From the NCBI RefSeq assembly GCF_009827635.1, contig NZ_WTYW01000002.1:372001-436000 (forward strand): DNA of 64,000 nucleotides, given 5' to 3'. Under the pieces are notes generated by a model that did no database searches, was not told where the DNA came from, and was given only the letters and a program-made list of their open reading frames with translations. The stretch comes from Parapontixanthobacter aurantiacus. GTDB taxonomy: Bacteria; Pseudomonadota; Alphaproteobacteria; Sphingomonadales; Sphingomonadaceae. The position numbers were made by a program, and so were the translations under genes. Shown piece by piece: positions 35,791-44,012 of the stretch (position 1 is the stretch's first letter; each line of letters starts with the position of its first letter).

Positions 35791-36948
35791 ATGGCTCAAG
35801 CGGACGATGTTCTCGATCTTGCCAGGCGGCTGATAGCCGCCGAAAGCGTCACTCCCGCACGCGGTGCGGTGTTCGACGTGATGGAGTCGATGCTCGCCCC
35901 GCTCGGCTTCGACGTACACCGTTTCGTCCGCGGGGAAGGCGCAGAGGGCGGCGACGAGGCGCCGGTGGAGAACCTTTTTGCCCTTCGCGAAGGGCCGGCC
36001 GGCTCGCGTCATTTCGCCTTTGCCGGCCATCTCGACGTCGTGCCGCCGGGCGGGGGCTGGGCGAGCGATGCGTTCGAACCGGAAGTAAGAGGCGACCTGC
36101 TTTACGGGCGCGGAGCGGTCGACATGAAAGGTGCGATCGCCTGCATGGTCGCAGCCGCAGCTTCCGTTCCGCAGGATGCCGGAACCGTGAGCTTCATCAT
36201 TACCGGCGACGAAGAAGGGCCGGCGCTGCATGGCACGCGCGCCCTTATCGATTACATGGGGCGGGCGGGTGTGCGACCCGACCTCTGCCTCGTCGGGGAA
36301 CCCACCTCGGTCAACCGCCTCGGCGACATGATGAAGATAGGCCGGCGTGGTTCGGTCAATATCTGGATCGAGGTCGAGGGAGTTCAGGGACACGTCGCCT
36401 ACCCCCATCTCGCCGACAATCCGATAACGCGCCTCGTGGCCATTCTCGCCGAACTTGCCGCCATCGCCCTCGACGAAGGCACCGACTGGTTTCAGCCGAG
36501 TAATCTGGAAATCACCGATCTCTCGGTCGGGAACCGGGCGCATAACGTCATTCCCGCCCATGCCGAAGCGCGCATCTCCATTCGCTTCAACGACCGGCAC
36601 AGCGGCGCGTCGCTGGCAGAGTTGGTTGCGGACGTCGCGGAAAAGCACGGCGGACGAGCGAAACCCGTCATATCGGGCGAACCCTTTCTCACCCCGCCGG
36701 GGGAATTCTCCGAGATCGTTGCGCAGGCGGTAGAGGCGGAAACGGGCATTACGCCGGAGGCCTCGACCAGTGGCGGGACATCGGATGCGCGTTTCCTGCG
36801 CGCCGTCTGTCCCGTCATCGAATTCGGTCTGGTGAATGCGACGATGCACAAGACCGACGAGGCCGTGGCCATCGCCGACCTCGCGACGCTGTCCAGGATC
36901 TATACGCGCATTGCATTGGCGGCGCTGACGCAGCACAAGACTGCGTGA
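35791..36948 (+). CDS. dapE: Succinyl-diaminopimelate desuccinylase
   Basis: A 385-residue M20 metallopeptidase-family enzyme of the lysine/meso-diaminopimelate pathway, removing succinate from N-succinyl-LL-DAP. Zinc ligands are evident in FAGHLDVVPPGGGW (H and catalytic D), GRGAVDMKGA (bridging D), ITGDEEGPA (catalytic and metal-binding Glu pair) and the late MHKTDE histidine. The dimerisation domain spans about residues 180-290 with RRGSVNIWIEVEGVQGHVAYPHLADNP. DapB, which acts earlier in the same pathway, is 2.3 kb away on the opposite strand. Confidence 0.95.
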   Translation: MAQADDVLDLARRLIAAESVTPARGAVFDVMESMLAPLGFDVHRFVRGEGAEGGDEAPVENLFALREGPAGSRHFAFAGHLDVVPPGGGWASDAFEPEVRGDLLYGRGAVDMKGAIACMVAAAASVPQDAGTVSFIITGDEEGPALHGTRALIDYMGRAGVRPDLCLVGEPTSVNRLGDMMKIGRRGSVNIWIEVEGVQGHVAYPHLADNPITRLVAILAELAAIALDEGTDWFQPSNLEITDLSVGNRAHNVIPAHAEARISIRFNDRHSGASLAELVADVAEKHGGRAKPVISGEPFLTPPGEFSEIVAQAVEAETGITPEASTSGGTSDARFLRAVCPVIEFGLVNATMHKTDEAVAIADLATLSRIYTRIALAALTQHKTA

Positions 36949-36969
36949 AGCGACGGGGAGTATGACGGT

Positions 36970-38208
36970 TTGCTGAGAAAATGGTTCGCCATCCCGCTAT
37001 GGCAAAGGGTTATCGCGGCGTTGCTGCTTGGCGGGTTGCTCGGCTGGCTGTGGGGGCCCGAAGCCGAAAGCATCAAGATTATCGGCGACATCTTCATCGC
37101 CTTCATCAAGATGCTGGTCGTTCCGCTGATCTTCTTCAGCCTCGTGTCAGGCGTTGCCGCCATCGGGGATTTGCGCAAGCTCGGAAGTGTCGGCTGGCGC
37201 GCCCTGCTTCTGTTCATCGTCAGCGGACAGATCGCAGTATGGCTCGGCCTGTTTCTTGGAACGGTCATCGAACCGGGACTGGGAGTCGATACCAGCGCGA
37301 TCGAGATGGGCGAGACCCCAAGCCCCGACGTAAAGACATTTCAGGAGATGATCCTTGAGATCGTGCCTGCGAGCCCGGTTCAGGTCATGGCGGATGTCAA
37401 CGTACTGCCGCTGATCGTTTTCTCGCTGCTGCTCGGCATCGGCATTCTTATGGCGAAGGAAGAAGGGGCGCCCGTTCAGCGCATCTTCGACAGCGGGTCG
37501 GTCGTCATGCAGAAGGTGACCATGGTCGTCATGGAGCTGACCCCGTTCGGTGTCTTCGCGCTGATGGCCTGGGTCGTCGGAACGCTCGGTCTCGACGCGG
37601 TCGCCGCGCTCGCGAAACTGGTGGGGCTGAACTACCTCGGATGCCTGCTCATTATCTTCGTTATGTATTCCGCGATGATAAAGTTTCTCGCGCGACTGCC
37701 CGTGCGCGACTTCTTTCGCGGCATCGTCGACGCCATGGCGGTCAGCTATTCCACCGCAAGCTCCAATGCGACGCTGCCGGTCACCTTGCGCTGCGCGGAG
37801 CGCAACCTCGGCATCTCGAACTCGGTCGCCAGCTTCGTCATCGCGCTGGGCGCGACGATCAACATGAACGGCACGGCGATGTATCTGGGTCTTGCGACCC
37901 TGTTCGGAGCGCAGATTTTCGGCGTCGATCTCAGCTGGGGGCAATATTTCCTGATCTCGATCCTGGGAACGCTTGGCGCGATCGGTGCGGCGGGTATTCC
38001 GGGGGCGGGCCTCATCATGATGGCGCTGGTCTTCGGCGCAGTCGGCGTTCCTCTCGAAACGATCGCTTTCGTCGCCGGGGTCGACCGCATCATGGATATG
38101 ATGCGCACCACCACCAATGTCAGCGGCGATGCGGCGGTGGCGACCGTGGTCGCGAGCATGACGAACGAGATCGACCGCGGCGAGATGATTTCGGCGGACG
38201 ATGTCTGA
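36970..38208 (+). CDS. Dicarboxylate/amino acid:cation symporter (SDF family)
   Basis: A 412-residue sodium- or proton-coupled transporter with the glutamate-transporter fold. The N-terminal helices read WFAIPLWQRVIAALLLGGLLGW, the first re-entrant hairpin has the serine-rich AVSYSTASSNATLPVTLRCAE, and the unwound helix 7 motif is NMNGTAMY (residues 298-305). Most family members have NMDGT; here Asp is Asn300. The HP2 region follows with GAAGIPGAGLIMM and RIMDMMRTTTNVSGD. Translation likely begins at a TTG with GGGGAG upstream. Substrate is probably a C4-dicarboxylate or acidic amino acid. Confidence 0.9.
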   Translation: MLRKWFAIPLWQRVIAALLLGGLLGWLWGPEAESIKIIGDIFIAFIKMLVVPLIFFSLVSGVAAIGDLRKLGSVGWRALLLFIVSGQIAVWLGLFLGTVIEPGLGVDTSAIEMGETPSPDVKTFQEMILEIVPASPVQVMADVNVLPLIVFSLLLGIGILMAKEEGAPVQRIFDSGSVVMQKVTMVVMELTPFGVFALMAWVVGTLGLDAVAALAKLVGLNYLGCLLIIFVMYSAMIKFLARLPVRDFFRGIVDAMAVSYSTASSNATLPVTLRCAERNLGISNSVASFVIALGATINMNGTAMYLGLATLFGAQIFGVDLSWGQYFLISILGTLGAIGAAGIPGAGLIMMALVFGAVGVPLETIAFVAGVDRIMDMMRTTTNVSGDAAVATVVASMTNEIDRGEMISADDV

Positions 38209-38218
38209 GGAGGACGTC

Positions 38219-38617
38219 ATGGAACTGAAATGCCTTTGCGGGGAGGTGCGAGTACGTCTCGCCGAGCGGCCATCATTCATCCACGAGTGCAACTGTTCGT
38301 TATGCCGCAAGTCGGGGGCGCAATGGAGCTACCTCGAGCCGTCCGGCGTCAGCGTCGAGGGCGAGACGATATCGTATCGTCGCGGGGACAAGGAGGTCCC
38401 GGCTGCCGAGCTGCATTCCTGTCGGACCTGCGGCGCGACGACTCATTTCGTCCTGACCGAAGCCGTCGTCGCCGAACACGGAAACACGATGATGGGAGTG
38501 AATATGCGGCTTGCCGATGGCGGCGATCTTCGCGGTATCGAACTACGCTATCCCGATGGCGCTTCGTGGACGGGAGCGGGCGAATTCGGCTACGTGCGCG
38601 AACCGGTCACCCTGTGA
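38219..38617 (+). CDS. GFA family (Gfa/CENP-V fold) protein
   Basis: A 132-residue zinc protein. The N-terminal CLCGEVRV, then CNCSLCRKSGA and CRTCGA supply the cysteines of the glutathione-dependent formaldehyde-activating enzyme fold. Many GFA proteins are not true formaldehyde activators, so function is unproven. A strong GAGGAGG site favours the ATG at 38219; ATG 38201 is in frame but lies within the symporter gene. The stop overlaps the stop region of the convergent nth. Confidence 0.85.
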   Translation: MELKCLCGEVRVRLAERPSFIHECNCSLCRKSGAQWSYLEPSGVSVEGETISYRRGDKEVPAAELHSCRTCGATTHFVLTEAVVAEHGNTMMGVNMRLADGGDLRGIELRYPDGASWTGAGEFGYVREPVTL

Positions 38618-39272
38618 CTTTCGCGCGCCCCTTCGGCTTCTCCAGCACCTTCTTCCGGTAGCTGCACAAATCGACAACCGGGCATCGCCAGCATTCCGGC
38701 GTCCTCGCCTTGCAGACATAGCGGCCATGCAGGATCAGCCAGTGATGCGCGCCCAGGCGGAAGGGTTGCGGCACGCGTTTTTCGAGCTTGGCCTCGACCT
38801 GCTCGGGCGTTTTGCCCTTGGCGAGGCCGGTGCGGTTGCCGACCCGCAGGATATGTGTGTCGACCGCGAAGGTCTCCTGACCGAACCAGCAATTGAGTAC
38901 GACGTTTGCGGTTTTGCGACCCACGCCAGGCAGCCGGACGAGGTCGTCCCGCGTGTCCGGAACTTCGCCGCCATATTCGTCCACCAATAGCTGCGACAGG
39001 GCAATGACGTTTTTCGCCTTGGAGTTGAAGAGCCCGATCGTCTTGATGTGTTTCTTCAGCCCCTCCTCACCTAAGTCGAGCATGTGGGCTGGCGTCTCGA
39101 CCTTCGCGAAAAGGGAGCGCGTAGCCTTGTTGACCCCAACATCCGTTGCTTGCGCGCTCAAGGCAACGGCCACGACCAGTTGATAGGCATTGCCATATTC
39201 AAGTTCGGTATGCGGTTCGGGATTATCCTCCGCAAGCCGCCGGAAGAATTCGAAAATCTGGTCCTTCGTCAT
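38607..39272 (-). CDS. nth: Endonuclease III
   Basis: A 221-residue base-excision repair glycosylase/AP lyase for oxidised pyrimidines. The helix-hairpin-helix LVRLPGVGRKTANVVLNCWF contains the catalytic Lys, followed by the VDTHILRVGNRTGL loop with the catalytic Asp. The C-terminal 4Fe-4S ligands are in CKARTPECWRCPVVDLC (C-x6-C-x2-C-x5-C). It starts four bases beyond the dapB stop and is co-transcribed with dapB. The last residues overlap the GFA gene's 3' end by 11 bases. Confidence 0.96.
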   Translation of the reverse strand: MTKDQIFEFFRRLAEDNPEPHTELEYGNAYQLVVAVALSAQATDVGVNKATRSLFAKVETPAHMLDLGEEGLKKHIKTIGLFNSKAKNVIALSQLLVDEYGGEVPDTRDDLVRLPGVGRKTANVVLNCWFGQETFAVDTHILRVGNRTGLAKGKTPEQVEAKLEKRVPQPFRLGAHHWLILHGRYVCKARTPECWRCPVVDLCSYRKKVLEKPKGRAKVTG

Positions 39273-39276
39273 GCCT

Positions 39277-40008
39277 TCAGGACAGGCCGAGCACGTCGTT
39301 CATCGAATAGCGGCCCGGCTCGCGACCGATGAGCCACCCCGCCGCACGGATCGCTCCGCGCGCGAAGATCATGCGGTCCTCGGCCTGGTGGGAAAGGGTC
39401 AGCCGTTCCTGTTCGCCGGCAATGATGACCGAGTGATCGCCCGCGACCGTTCCGCCTCTCAGCGCCGCGAAGCCGATGGCTCCGCTCTCACGTATTCCGG
39501 TATGGCCGTCGCGGCCGCTCTCGCGGTTGCCGTCGAGTGCAATGCCGCGCCCCGCCGCCGCTGCTTCGCCCAGCAGCAAGGCCGTGCCCGATGGTGCATC
39601 CACTTTCATGCGGTGGTGCATCTCGACGATTTCGATATCCCATTCCGGGCCAAGCTTGCTGGCCGCTTCCCGTACCAGATGGGCGAGCACGGTGACGCCG
39701 AGCGAGGTATTGCCGGTTTGCAGGACGGGAATGTCCTTAGCAGCCGCGTCGATCTTGCGCTGTTCTTCGGGTCCGAGACCCGTCGTACCGACCAGCATGG
39801 GAATACCGGCGGATCGCGCTGCGTCGAGATTGGCCGCGATCGCGGAGGGGGCGGAGAAATCGACCAGCACGTCGCTATTCGCAGCGAGTTGGCCAGCATC
39901 GCCATCCTTGTCGATGCCCCCCGCATCGTCATGCTCGCTGTCGCCGATAGCCTGTGCGAGCGCGTGGCCCATGCGGCCGTTGCTGCCGATTACTCCGATC
40001 CGTGCCAT
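39277..40008 (-). CDS. dapB: 4-Hydroxy-tetrahydrodipicolinate reductase
   Basis: A 243-residue NAD(P)H-dependent enzyme of lysine and meso-DAP synthesis. The nucleotide-binding loop is GSNGRMG (residues 8-14), DFSAPSA and GTTGL follow, and the catalytic signature EIVEMHHRMKVDAPSGTAL contains the paired histidines and substrate-binding lysine. It is translated just ahead of nth. With dapE nearby, two of the DAP-pathway genes are in this region though on opposite strands. Confidence 0.96.
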   Translation of the reverse strand: MARIGVIGSNGRMGHALAQAIGDSEHDDAGGIDKDGDAGQLAANSDVLVDFSAPSAIAANLDAARSAGIPMLVGTTGLGPEEQRKIDAAAKDIPVLQTGNTSLGVTVLAHLVREAASKLGPEWDIEIVEMHHRMKVDAPSGTALLLGEAAAAGRGIALDGNRESGRDGHTGIRESGAIGFAALRGGTVAGDHSVIIAGEQERLTLSHQAEDRMIFARGAIRAAGWLIGREPGRYSMNDVLGLS

Positions 40009-40080
40009 GATGTCTTTCTGCCTAGCCCCTCAAATCGACGGACCTTTGCCAGCGCCCCGTCGCCACGCTATTTGGCGGGA

Positions 40081-40794
40081 ATGGACGATATCCGCAACAT
40101 CGTGATCCTGACCGGCGCGGGAATTTCTGCCGAAAGCGGGATAGAGACCTTTCGAGCCGAAGACGGCCTGTGGGAAAAGCATCGCATCGAGGATGTTGCA
40201 ACGCCTGACGCCTTTCGCCGCGACCCCGTTCTCGTTCAGAAGTTCTACGACATGCGGCGCGCTGCCGTGCAGACGAAAGAACCCAATCCGGCTCATCACT
40301 CCCTCGCGCGGCTGGAGCACGAGTGGACGGGGGCGAGCGGGCGTTCGCTGTTGCTCGTCACCCAGAATGTCGACGACCTGCACGAACGCGCGGGCGTTAC
40401 GAACGTCGTGCACATGCATGGTGAGCTCCTGAGCGCATGGTGTTCGGCATGCGACATGCGCGCACGGTGGAGCGAGCACCTGTCGGGCGACCCGCCCTGT
40501 CCCGAATGTGGCAGCAAGGCCCTTCGTCCGGACATCGTCTGGTTCGGGGAGATGCCGTACCGGATGGACGAAATCTACGATGCGCTCTCGCAGAGCGACC
40601 TGTTCGTTTCGATCGGGACGAGCGGGGCGGTATATCCCGCTGCAGGCTTCGTGCAAGAGGCTCGCGCGCAAGGCGCAAGGACGCTGGAACTCAATCTCGA
40701 ACCGAGCCAGGGCTCACATCTGTTCGACGAGACGCGATTGGGGCCTGCCAGCGAACTCGTACCCCAATGGGTCGATGAGGTGCTGCGGGGCTGA
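40081..40794 (+). CDS. NAD-dependent protein deacylase, sirtuin (CobB-like)
   Basis: A 237-residue Sir2 protein. NAD-binding motifs are GAGISAESGIETFRAEDGLW and TQNVDDLHERAG; the catalytic histidine is in HMHGEL. A four-cysteine zinc ribbon reads WCSACDM and CPECG. The Y-x-x-R pair in FYDMRR matches class III sirtuins such as SIRT5 and CobB, which remove succinyl and other acidic acyl groups as well as acetyl. The open frame extends far upstream, but the conserved start is the ATG at 40081, right after the dapB promoter region. Confidence 0.93.
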   Translation: MDDIRNIVILTGAGISAESGIETFRAEDGLWEKHRIEDVATPDAFRRDPVLVQKFYDMRRAAVQTKEPNPAHHSLARLEHEWTGASGRSLLLVTQNVDDLHERAGVTNVVHMHGELLSAWCSACDMRARWSEHLSGDPPCPECGSKALRPDIVWFGEMPYRMDEIYDALSQSDLFVSIGTSGAVYPAAGFVQEARAQGARTLELNLEPSQGSHLFDETRLGPASELVPQWVDEVLRG

Positions 40795-40802
40795 AGAGGG
40801 TC

Positions 40803-41570
40803 TTAGGACTTACCCCCGCAAGCGCGGCAAGCCGGGTCCTTCGCGATGGCGAGGGTTCGCATACCCGGCTTCATTCCGTCCATCAGGTGCAATTTGCCGT
40901 ATTGAGGCCGCCCGAAAGCGCTTTTTCCGTCGAGCAGGACGCGGATCGCCTCCATCGTCGCGAACGTCCCGACCCAGCCTGACATGGCACCGAGCATCCC
41001 GTCTTCGGCGCAGGTATCGCAATTCTCGGCATCGAATGCGTCGCCGACAAAGCAACGGTAGCAGGGCTGGTCGCTACGATGTCCAACGAAGCTTGCGACC
41101 TGACCCTGGAAGCGACCGACCGCGGCCGAAACCAGCGGGATCTCGCTTGTCACGCAAGCGTCGGAGACAGCGAGGCGGGTTGCGAAATTGTCGCTTCCAT
41201 CAAGAACGAGATCGGCTCCCTCGATGAGCGAAGCCGCATTGGCCGAGTCGATCCTGCGATCGCTGATCACCGCCTCGATCTCGCTGTCGAAATTCGCAAG
41301 CCATTGCCGCGCGATAACCGCCTTGCCATGCCCGACATCGCGGGTGGTGAAGAGGGTCTGCCGCTGGAGATTGCTGAGATCGACCTCGTCGTCATCGATC
41401 AGCAGCAACCGACCGATGCCCGCCGCCGCCAGATATTGCAGCGCCGGATTGCCGATCCCACCCACGCCGATCAATGCGACCGACGCCTTGGCGAGCGCCG
41501 CCTGGCCAGCTCCGCCAATTTCCGGCAGCACGATGTGACGCGCGAAGCGTTCGAGGCGGGCTTCCTTCAT
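40803..41570 (-). CDS. HesA/MoeB/ThiF-family adenylyltransferase
   Basis: A 255-residue E1-like enzyme. The ATP-binding Rossmann motif is GVGGIGNPALQYLAAAG (about residues 35-51), followed by DDDEVDLSNLQRQTLF and the NFATRLAVSDAC segment. Two CxxC pairs, CYRC and the terminal CRAC, form the structural zinc site. Such enzymes adenylate the C-terminal Gly-Gly of a ThiS or MoaD partner; no partner gene is adjacent, so thiamine versus molybdopterin roles cannot be separated. It lies 47 bases downstream of dnaA. Confidence 0.9.
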   Translation of the reverse strand: MKEARLERFARHIVLPEIGGAGQAALAKASVALIGVGGIGNPALQYLAAAGIGRLLLIDDDEVDLSNLQRQTLFTTRDVGHGKAVIARQWLANFDSEIEAVISDRRIDSANAASLIEGADLVLDGSDNFATRLAVSDACVTSEIPLVSAAVGRFQGQVASFVGHRSDQPCYRCFVGDAFDAENCDTCAEDGMLGAMSGWVGTFATMEAIRVLLDGKSAFGRPQYGKLHLMDGMKPGMRTLAIAKDPACRACGGKS

Positions 41571-41585
41571 CGATTGAGCCGGCTA

Positions 41586-41606
41586 GCGGGAAAACGGGCT
41601 TCCCGC
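41586..41606 (-). terminator. Hairpin after dnaA
   Basis: GCGGGAA and TTCCCGC form a perfect 7-bp stem with a 7-base loop, 11 bases past the dnaA stop and before the ThiF-type gene. No T-run follows on the minus strand, so it may only partly terminate. Confidence 0.4.
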
Positions 41607-41617
41607 CAGAGCGGTGA

Positions 41618-43066
41618 TCAGTTTTCGAGCTGGCGCAGCAGGCTGCGAACGTCGCCGTCCATGTCCGCGTCGCGCGTGCGCAAATCCTCGATGAGCCGCA
41701 CAGCATGGATAACGGTCGAATGATCGCGCCCGCCGAACTTGCGTCCAATTTCCGGATAGCTGCGGGGCGTCAGCACCTTGGACAGATACATCGCGATCTG
41801 CCGGGGGCGGACGACTGCGCGGGCGCGCCGCTTCGAACTCATTTCGCTGCGGTCGATGCGGAAGAACTGGCAGACGGTACGCTGAATTTCGTCGATCGTG
41901 ATGCGCCGACGATTTGCCGAGAGAATATCCGTCAGCTGTTCCTCGGCCAGCTGCAACGAGACTTCCTGCCCCGTCAGCTGCGCATAGGCGATGAGCTTGT
42001 TCAGGCCGCCGACGAGTTCGCGCACATTGCGCGTGATCGTGCGGGCGAGGAAGTCGATCACGTCGTCCGGCACTTCGAGCGGCGCGAAGCGGGTCAGCTT
42101 GGATTCAAGGATCGAGCGGCGCAGTTCGATGTCGGCTGCCTGCATGTCGGCGACAAGGCCCATGGACAGGCGCGACAAAAGGCGAGGTTCGACGCCGTCG
42201 AGTGCCTGCGGGGCGCGGTCGGCGGCGAAGACGAGGCGCTTGCCCTCGGCCAGCAGCGCATCGATCGTGTACAACAGCTCTTCCTGCGCGGACGCCTTGC
42301 CGATGATGAACTGGATGTCGTCCACCAGCAGGAGATCGAAGCTTCTCAGCCGGGCCTTGAATTCGATCATCTGGTTCTGCTTCAGCGCCTGGACGAATTC
42401 GACCATGAAACGCTCTGCCGAGCAGTAGAAAATGCGCGCGCGCGGGTGGCTCGAAAGATAGGCATGACCGATCGCGTGGAGCAGGTGCGTCTTGCCCTGA
42501 CCCGTTGCCGCCTTCAGGTAAAGCGGCGAGAATTGCGGCTGCTCGCTCGCGGCCATGCGCTGCGCTGCGTTGCAGGCCAGAATGTTCGCTTCGCCGGTGA
42601 CGAAGGCGCCGAAAGTGAGCGAAGGGTCGAGGCCGACCGAGGAAACGAAGCCGGCATTGCCCATCGCATCGTTCGCGATGGCGATCACGCCGCCATGGCC
42701 GCTGTCATTGGCCGCGCGGCGTCCGCCGAGCGCATTGTCGGCGAGGTTGAGATCGGCAACCTGGCGGCGTCCCGGATGAACTCCGATGCGCACGTTGCGC
42801 ACATTGCTGCGAGCGATCTTCCACGCGAGCGAAAGTCGGTCGGCGAAACGATCCTGCACCCAGTTGGCGCTGAATTCGGTCGGAAGGTAAAGGTCGAGCG
42901 TTCCGGTATCCTCGCAGAAACCGCCGACCTGGATCGGCTTGATCCACTGGCTGTGAAGCTGGTGCCCGAGGTCCTTTCGCAAACCCTGACTGATATCGGA
43001 CCAGTCCGCCGCAAGGTTTACCGCCTCGAGATCTTCCATCGAATAATCTTCCCTCAGTTTCTTCAT
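41618..43066 (-). CDS. dnaA: Chromosomal replication initiator protein DnaA
   Basis: A 482-residue AAA+ initiator that binds oriC boxes, melts the origin and loads DnaB. Domain I covers about residues 20-85, domain II is short, and the AAA+ core holds Walker A at 186-193 (AATGQGKT; the usual first Gly is Ala186), Walker B LLLVDDIQF and the sensor II region. Domain IV ends with the helix-turn-helix signature containing GRDHSTVIHA. The chosen ATG is preceded by GGACAGG; an internal ATG at 43039 is an alternative. A cluster of GANTC sites lies upstream. Confidence 0.97.
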   Translation of the reverse strand: MKKLREDYSMEDLEAVNLAADWSDISQGLRKDLGHQLHSQWIKPIQVGGFCEDTGTLDLYLPTEFSANWVQDRFADRLSLAWKIARSNVRNVRIGVHPGRRQVADLNLADNALGGRRAANDSGHGGVIAIANDAMGNAGFVSSVGLDPSLTFGAFVTGEANILACNAAQRMAASEQPQFSPLYLKAATGQGKTHLLHAIGHAYLSSHPRARIFYCSAERFMVEFVQALKQNQMIEFKARLRSFDLLLVDDIQFIIGKASAQEELLYTIDALLAEGKRLVFAADRAPQALDGVEPRLLSRLSMGLVADMQAADIELRRSILESKLTRFAPLEVPDDVIDFLARTITRNVRELVGGLNKLIAYAQLTGQEVSLQLAEEQLTDILSANRRRITIDEIQRTVCQFFRIDRSEMSSKRRARAVVRPRQIAMYLSKVLTPRSYPEIGRKFGGRDHSTVIHAVRLIEDLRTRDADMDGDVRSLLRQLEN

Positions 43067-43327
43067 GTGCCTGTCCGGCCCTTTGCTGTTGCCATTCCGA
43101 CCCAAGAAGAGTTCGGCCCCCACCGATTCCTCCTCCCGCCCTTGATTTCGGACACAGCGCGGCACTCCTCGAAAAACGGTCCGAAAACCGATTTGCGAGG
43201 GCATCGTGAAATGCCCTTATCAATGTTTAACGCCAGCCGTCCCAGAACTTGGCGTCGGCCACTTTCTAGGTGTCCGCGCGCGCCAACGGCAAGGGGATAA
43301 TTGTCAAAAATCCGAAATATAGTTGTT

Positions 43328-43420
43328 GACTCGTGAAGAGCCGCAGAGATGCATCTAAGCCCTTGGAATCCCTCGATCTAACGAGATTCACAAATGCGAA
43401 TCGCGAGGTTCTGCGGAGTC
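43328..43420. promoter_or_regulatory. Cluster of five GANTC (CcrM) sites upstream of dnaA
   Basis: GACTC 43328-43332, GAATC 43366-43370, GATTC 43385-43389, GAATC 43398-43402 and GAGTC 43416-43420. Base composition predicts about one site per 300 bp. GANTC is the CcrM methylation target in alphaproteobacteria, and methylation of the dnaA promoter region affects dnaA expression in Caulobacter. Confidence 0.65.
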
Positions 43421-43487
43421 GCGCAACCGTCATAAATGCAGACCTCGACGGACCCTCGCAGGTGCGGTGAGTACATATCGTAAACGC

Positions 43488-43515
43488 AAAAAAGCCGGCG
43501 CTTTCACACCGGCTC
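43488..43515 (-). terminator. Rho-independent terminator after rpsT
   Basis: Read leftward, AGCCGG and CCGGCT make a 6-bp stem with an 8-base loop followed by TTTTTTGCG, about 80 bases beyond the rpsT stop. It separates rpsT transcription from dnaA. Confidence 0.8.
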
Positions 43516-43591
43516 TTGAGCATCAAAATTTGACCTGAAACGAGACAGTCGCGGCGAGCAATCGTCGCCGCGCGATGCCTCTAGCACCGAA

Positions 43592-43852
43592 TCAGAGTGC
43601 AGCGACCCGCTTCGACAGGCGCGACATCTTGCGCGAGGCGGTGTTCTTATGAAGCACGCCGCGCGATACGCCGCGAGCCAGTTCGGGCTGGGCGACCTTA
43701 AGCGCTTCCTCGGCAGCTTTCTTGTCGCCACCTTCGATCGCTGCTTCGACCTTCTTCACGTAACCGCGAATGCGGCTGACGCGTGCGGTGTTGATGTCGG
43801 AACGCTTTTCGTTCCTGCGGATGCGCTTGCGTGCCTGGGGCGTATTGGCCAT
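43592..43852 (-). CDS. rpsT: 30S ribosomal protein S20
   Basis: An 86-residue basic helical protein that binds 16S r[24 protein letters not shown] at the start and [22 protein letters not shown] at the end, the classic S20 pattern. Position between mutM and dnaA is conserved in alphaproteobacteria. It has its own downstream terminator, so dnaA is transcribed separately. A GAAGGAC ribosome site lies before the ATG. Confidence 0.98.
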   Translation of the reverse strand: MANTPQARKRIRRNEKRSDINTARVSRIRGYVKKVEAAIEGGDKKAAEEALKVAQPELARGVSRGVLHKNTASRKMSRLSKRVAAL

Positions 43853-44012
43853 GTTCGTCCTTCTGCGAGGGGCGCTCGTCGCGCAACCCGTCGGTGTGTC
43901 AAATGATAGATGCGATTCTAGCGGCGATGACTCGCCGGGAAAGCGCGCGCCTTACCCAGCGCGCTCGCGAACGTCAATGATAAGCTGCGACAGGGTCGAT
44001 TTCAACCTTCGC

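Larger units (their letters stand above)
43067..43591. other. dnaA upstream region (525 bp, no gene)
   Basis: Between the dnaA start and the rpsT stop, both leftward. It contains an AT-rich stretch (about 43293-43327), five GANTC sites, a two-mismatch DnaA-box-like TTATCCCCT on the minus strand at 43292-43300, and the rpsT terminator near 43494-43514. It should hold the dnaA promoter and could overlap an origin; a full set of DnaA boxes is not seen. Confidence 0.5.

Noticed and set aside
41705-43300. 531-codon open frame on the plus strand
   Set aside because: Antisense to dnaA; no motifs, while dnaA is unmistakable.
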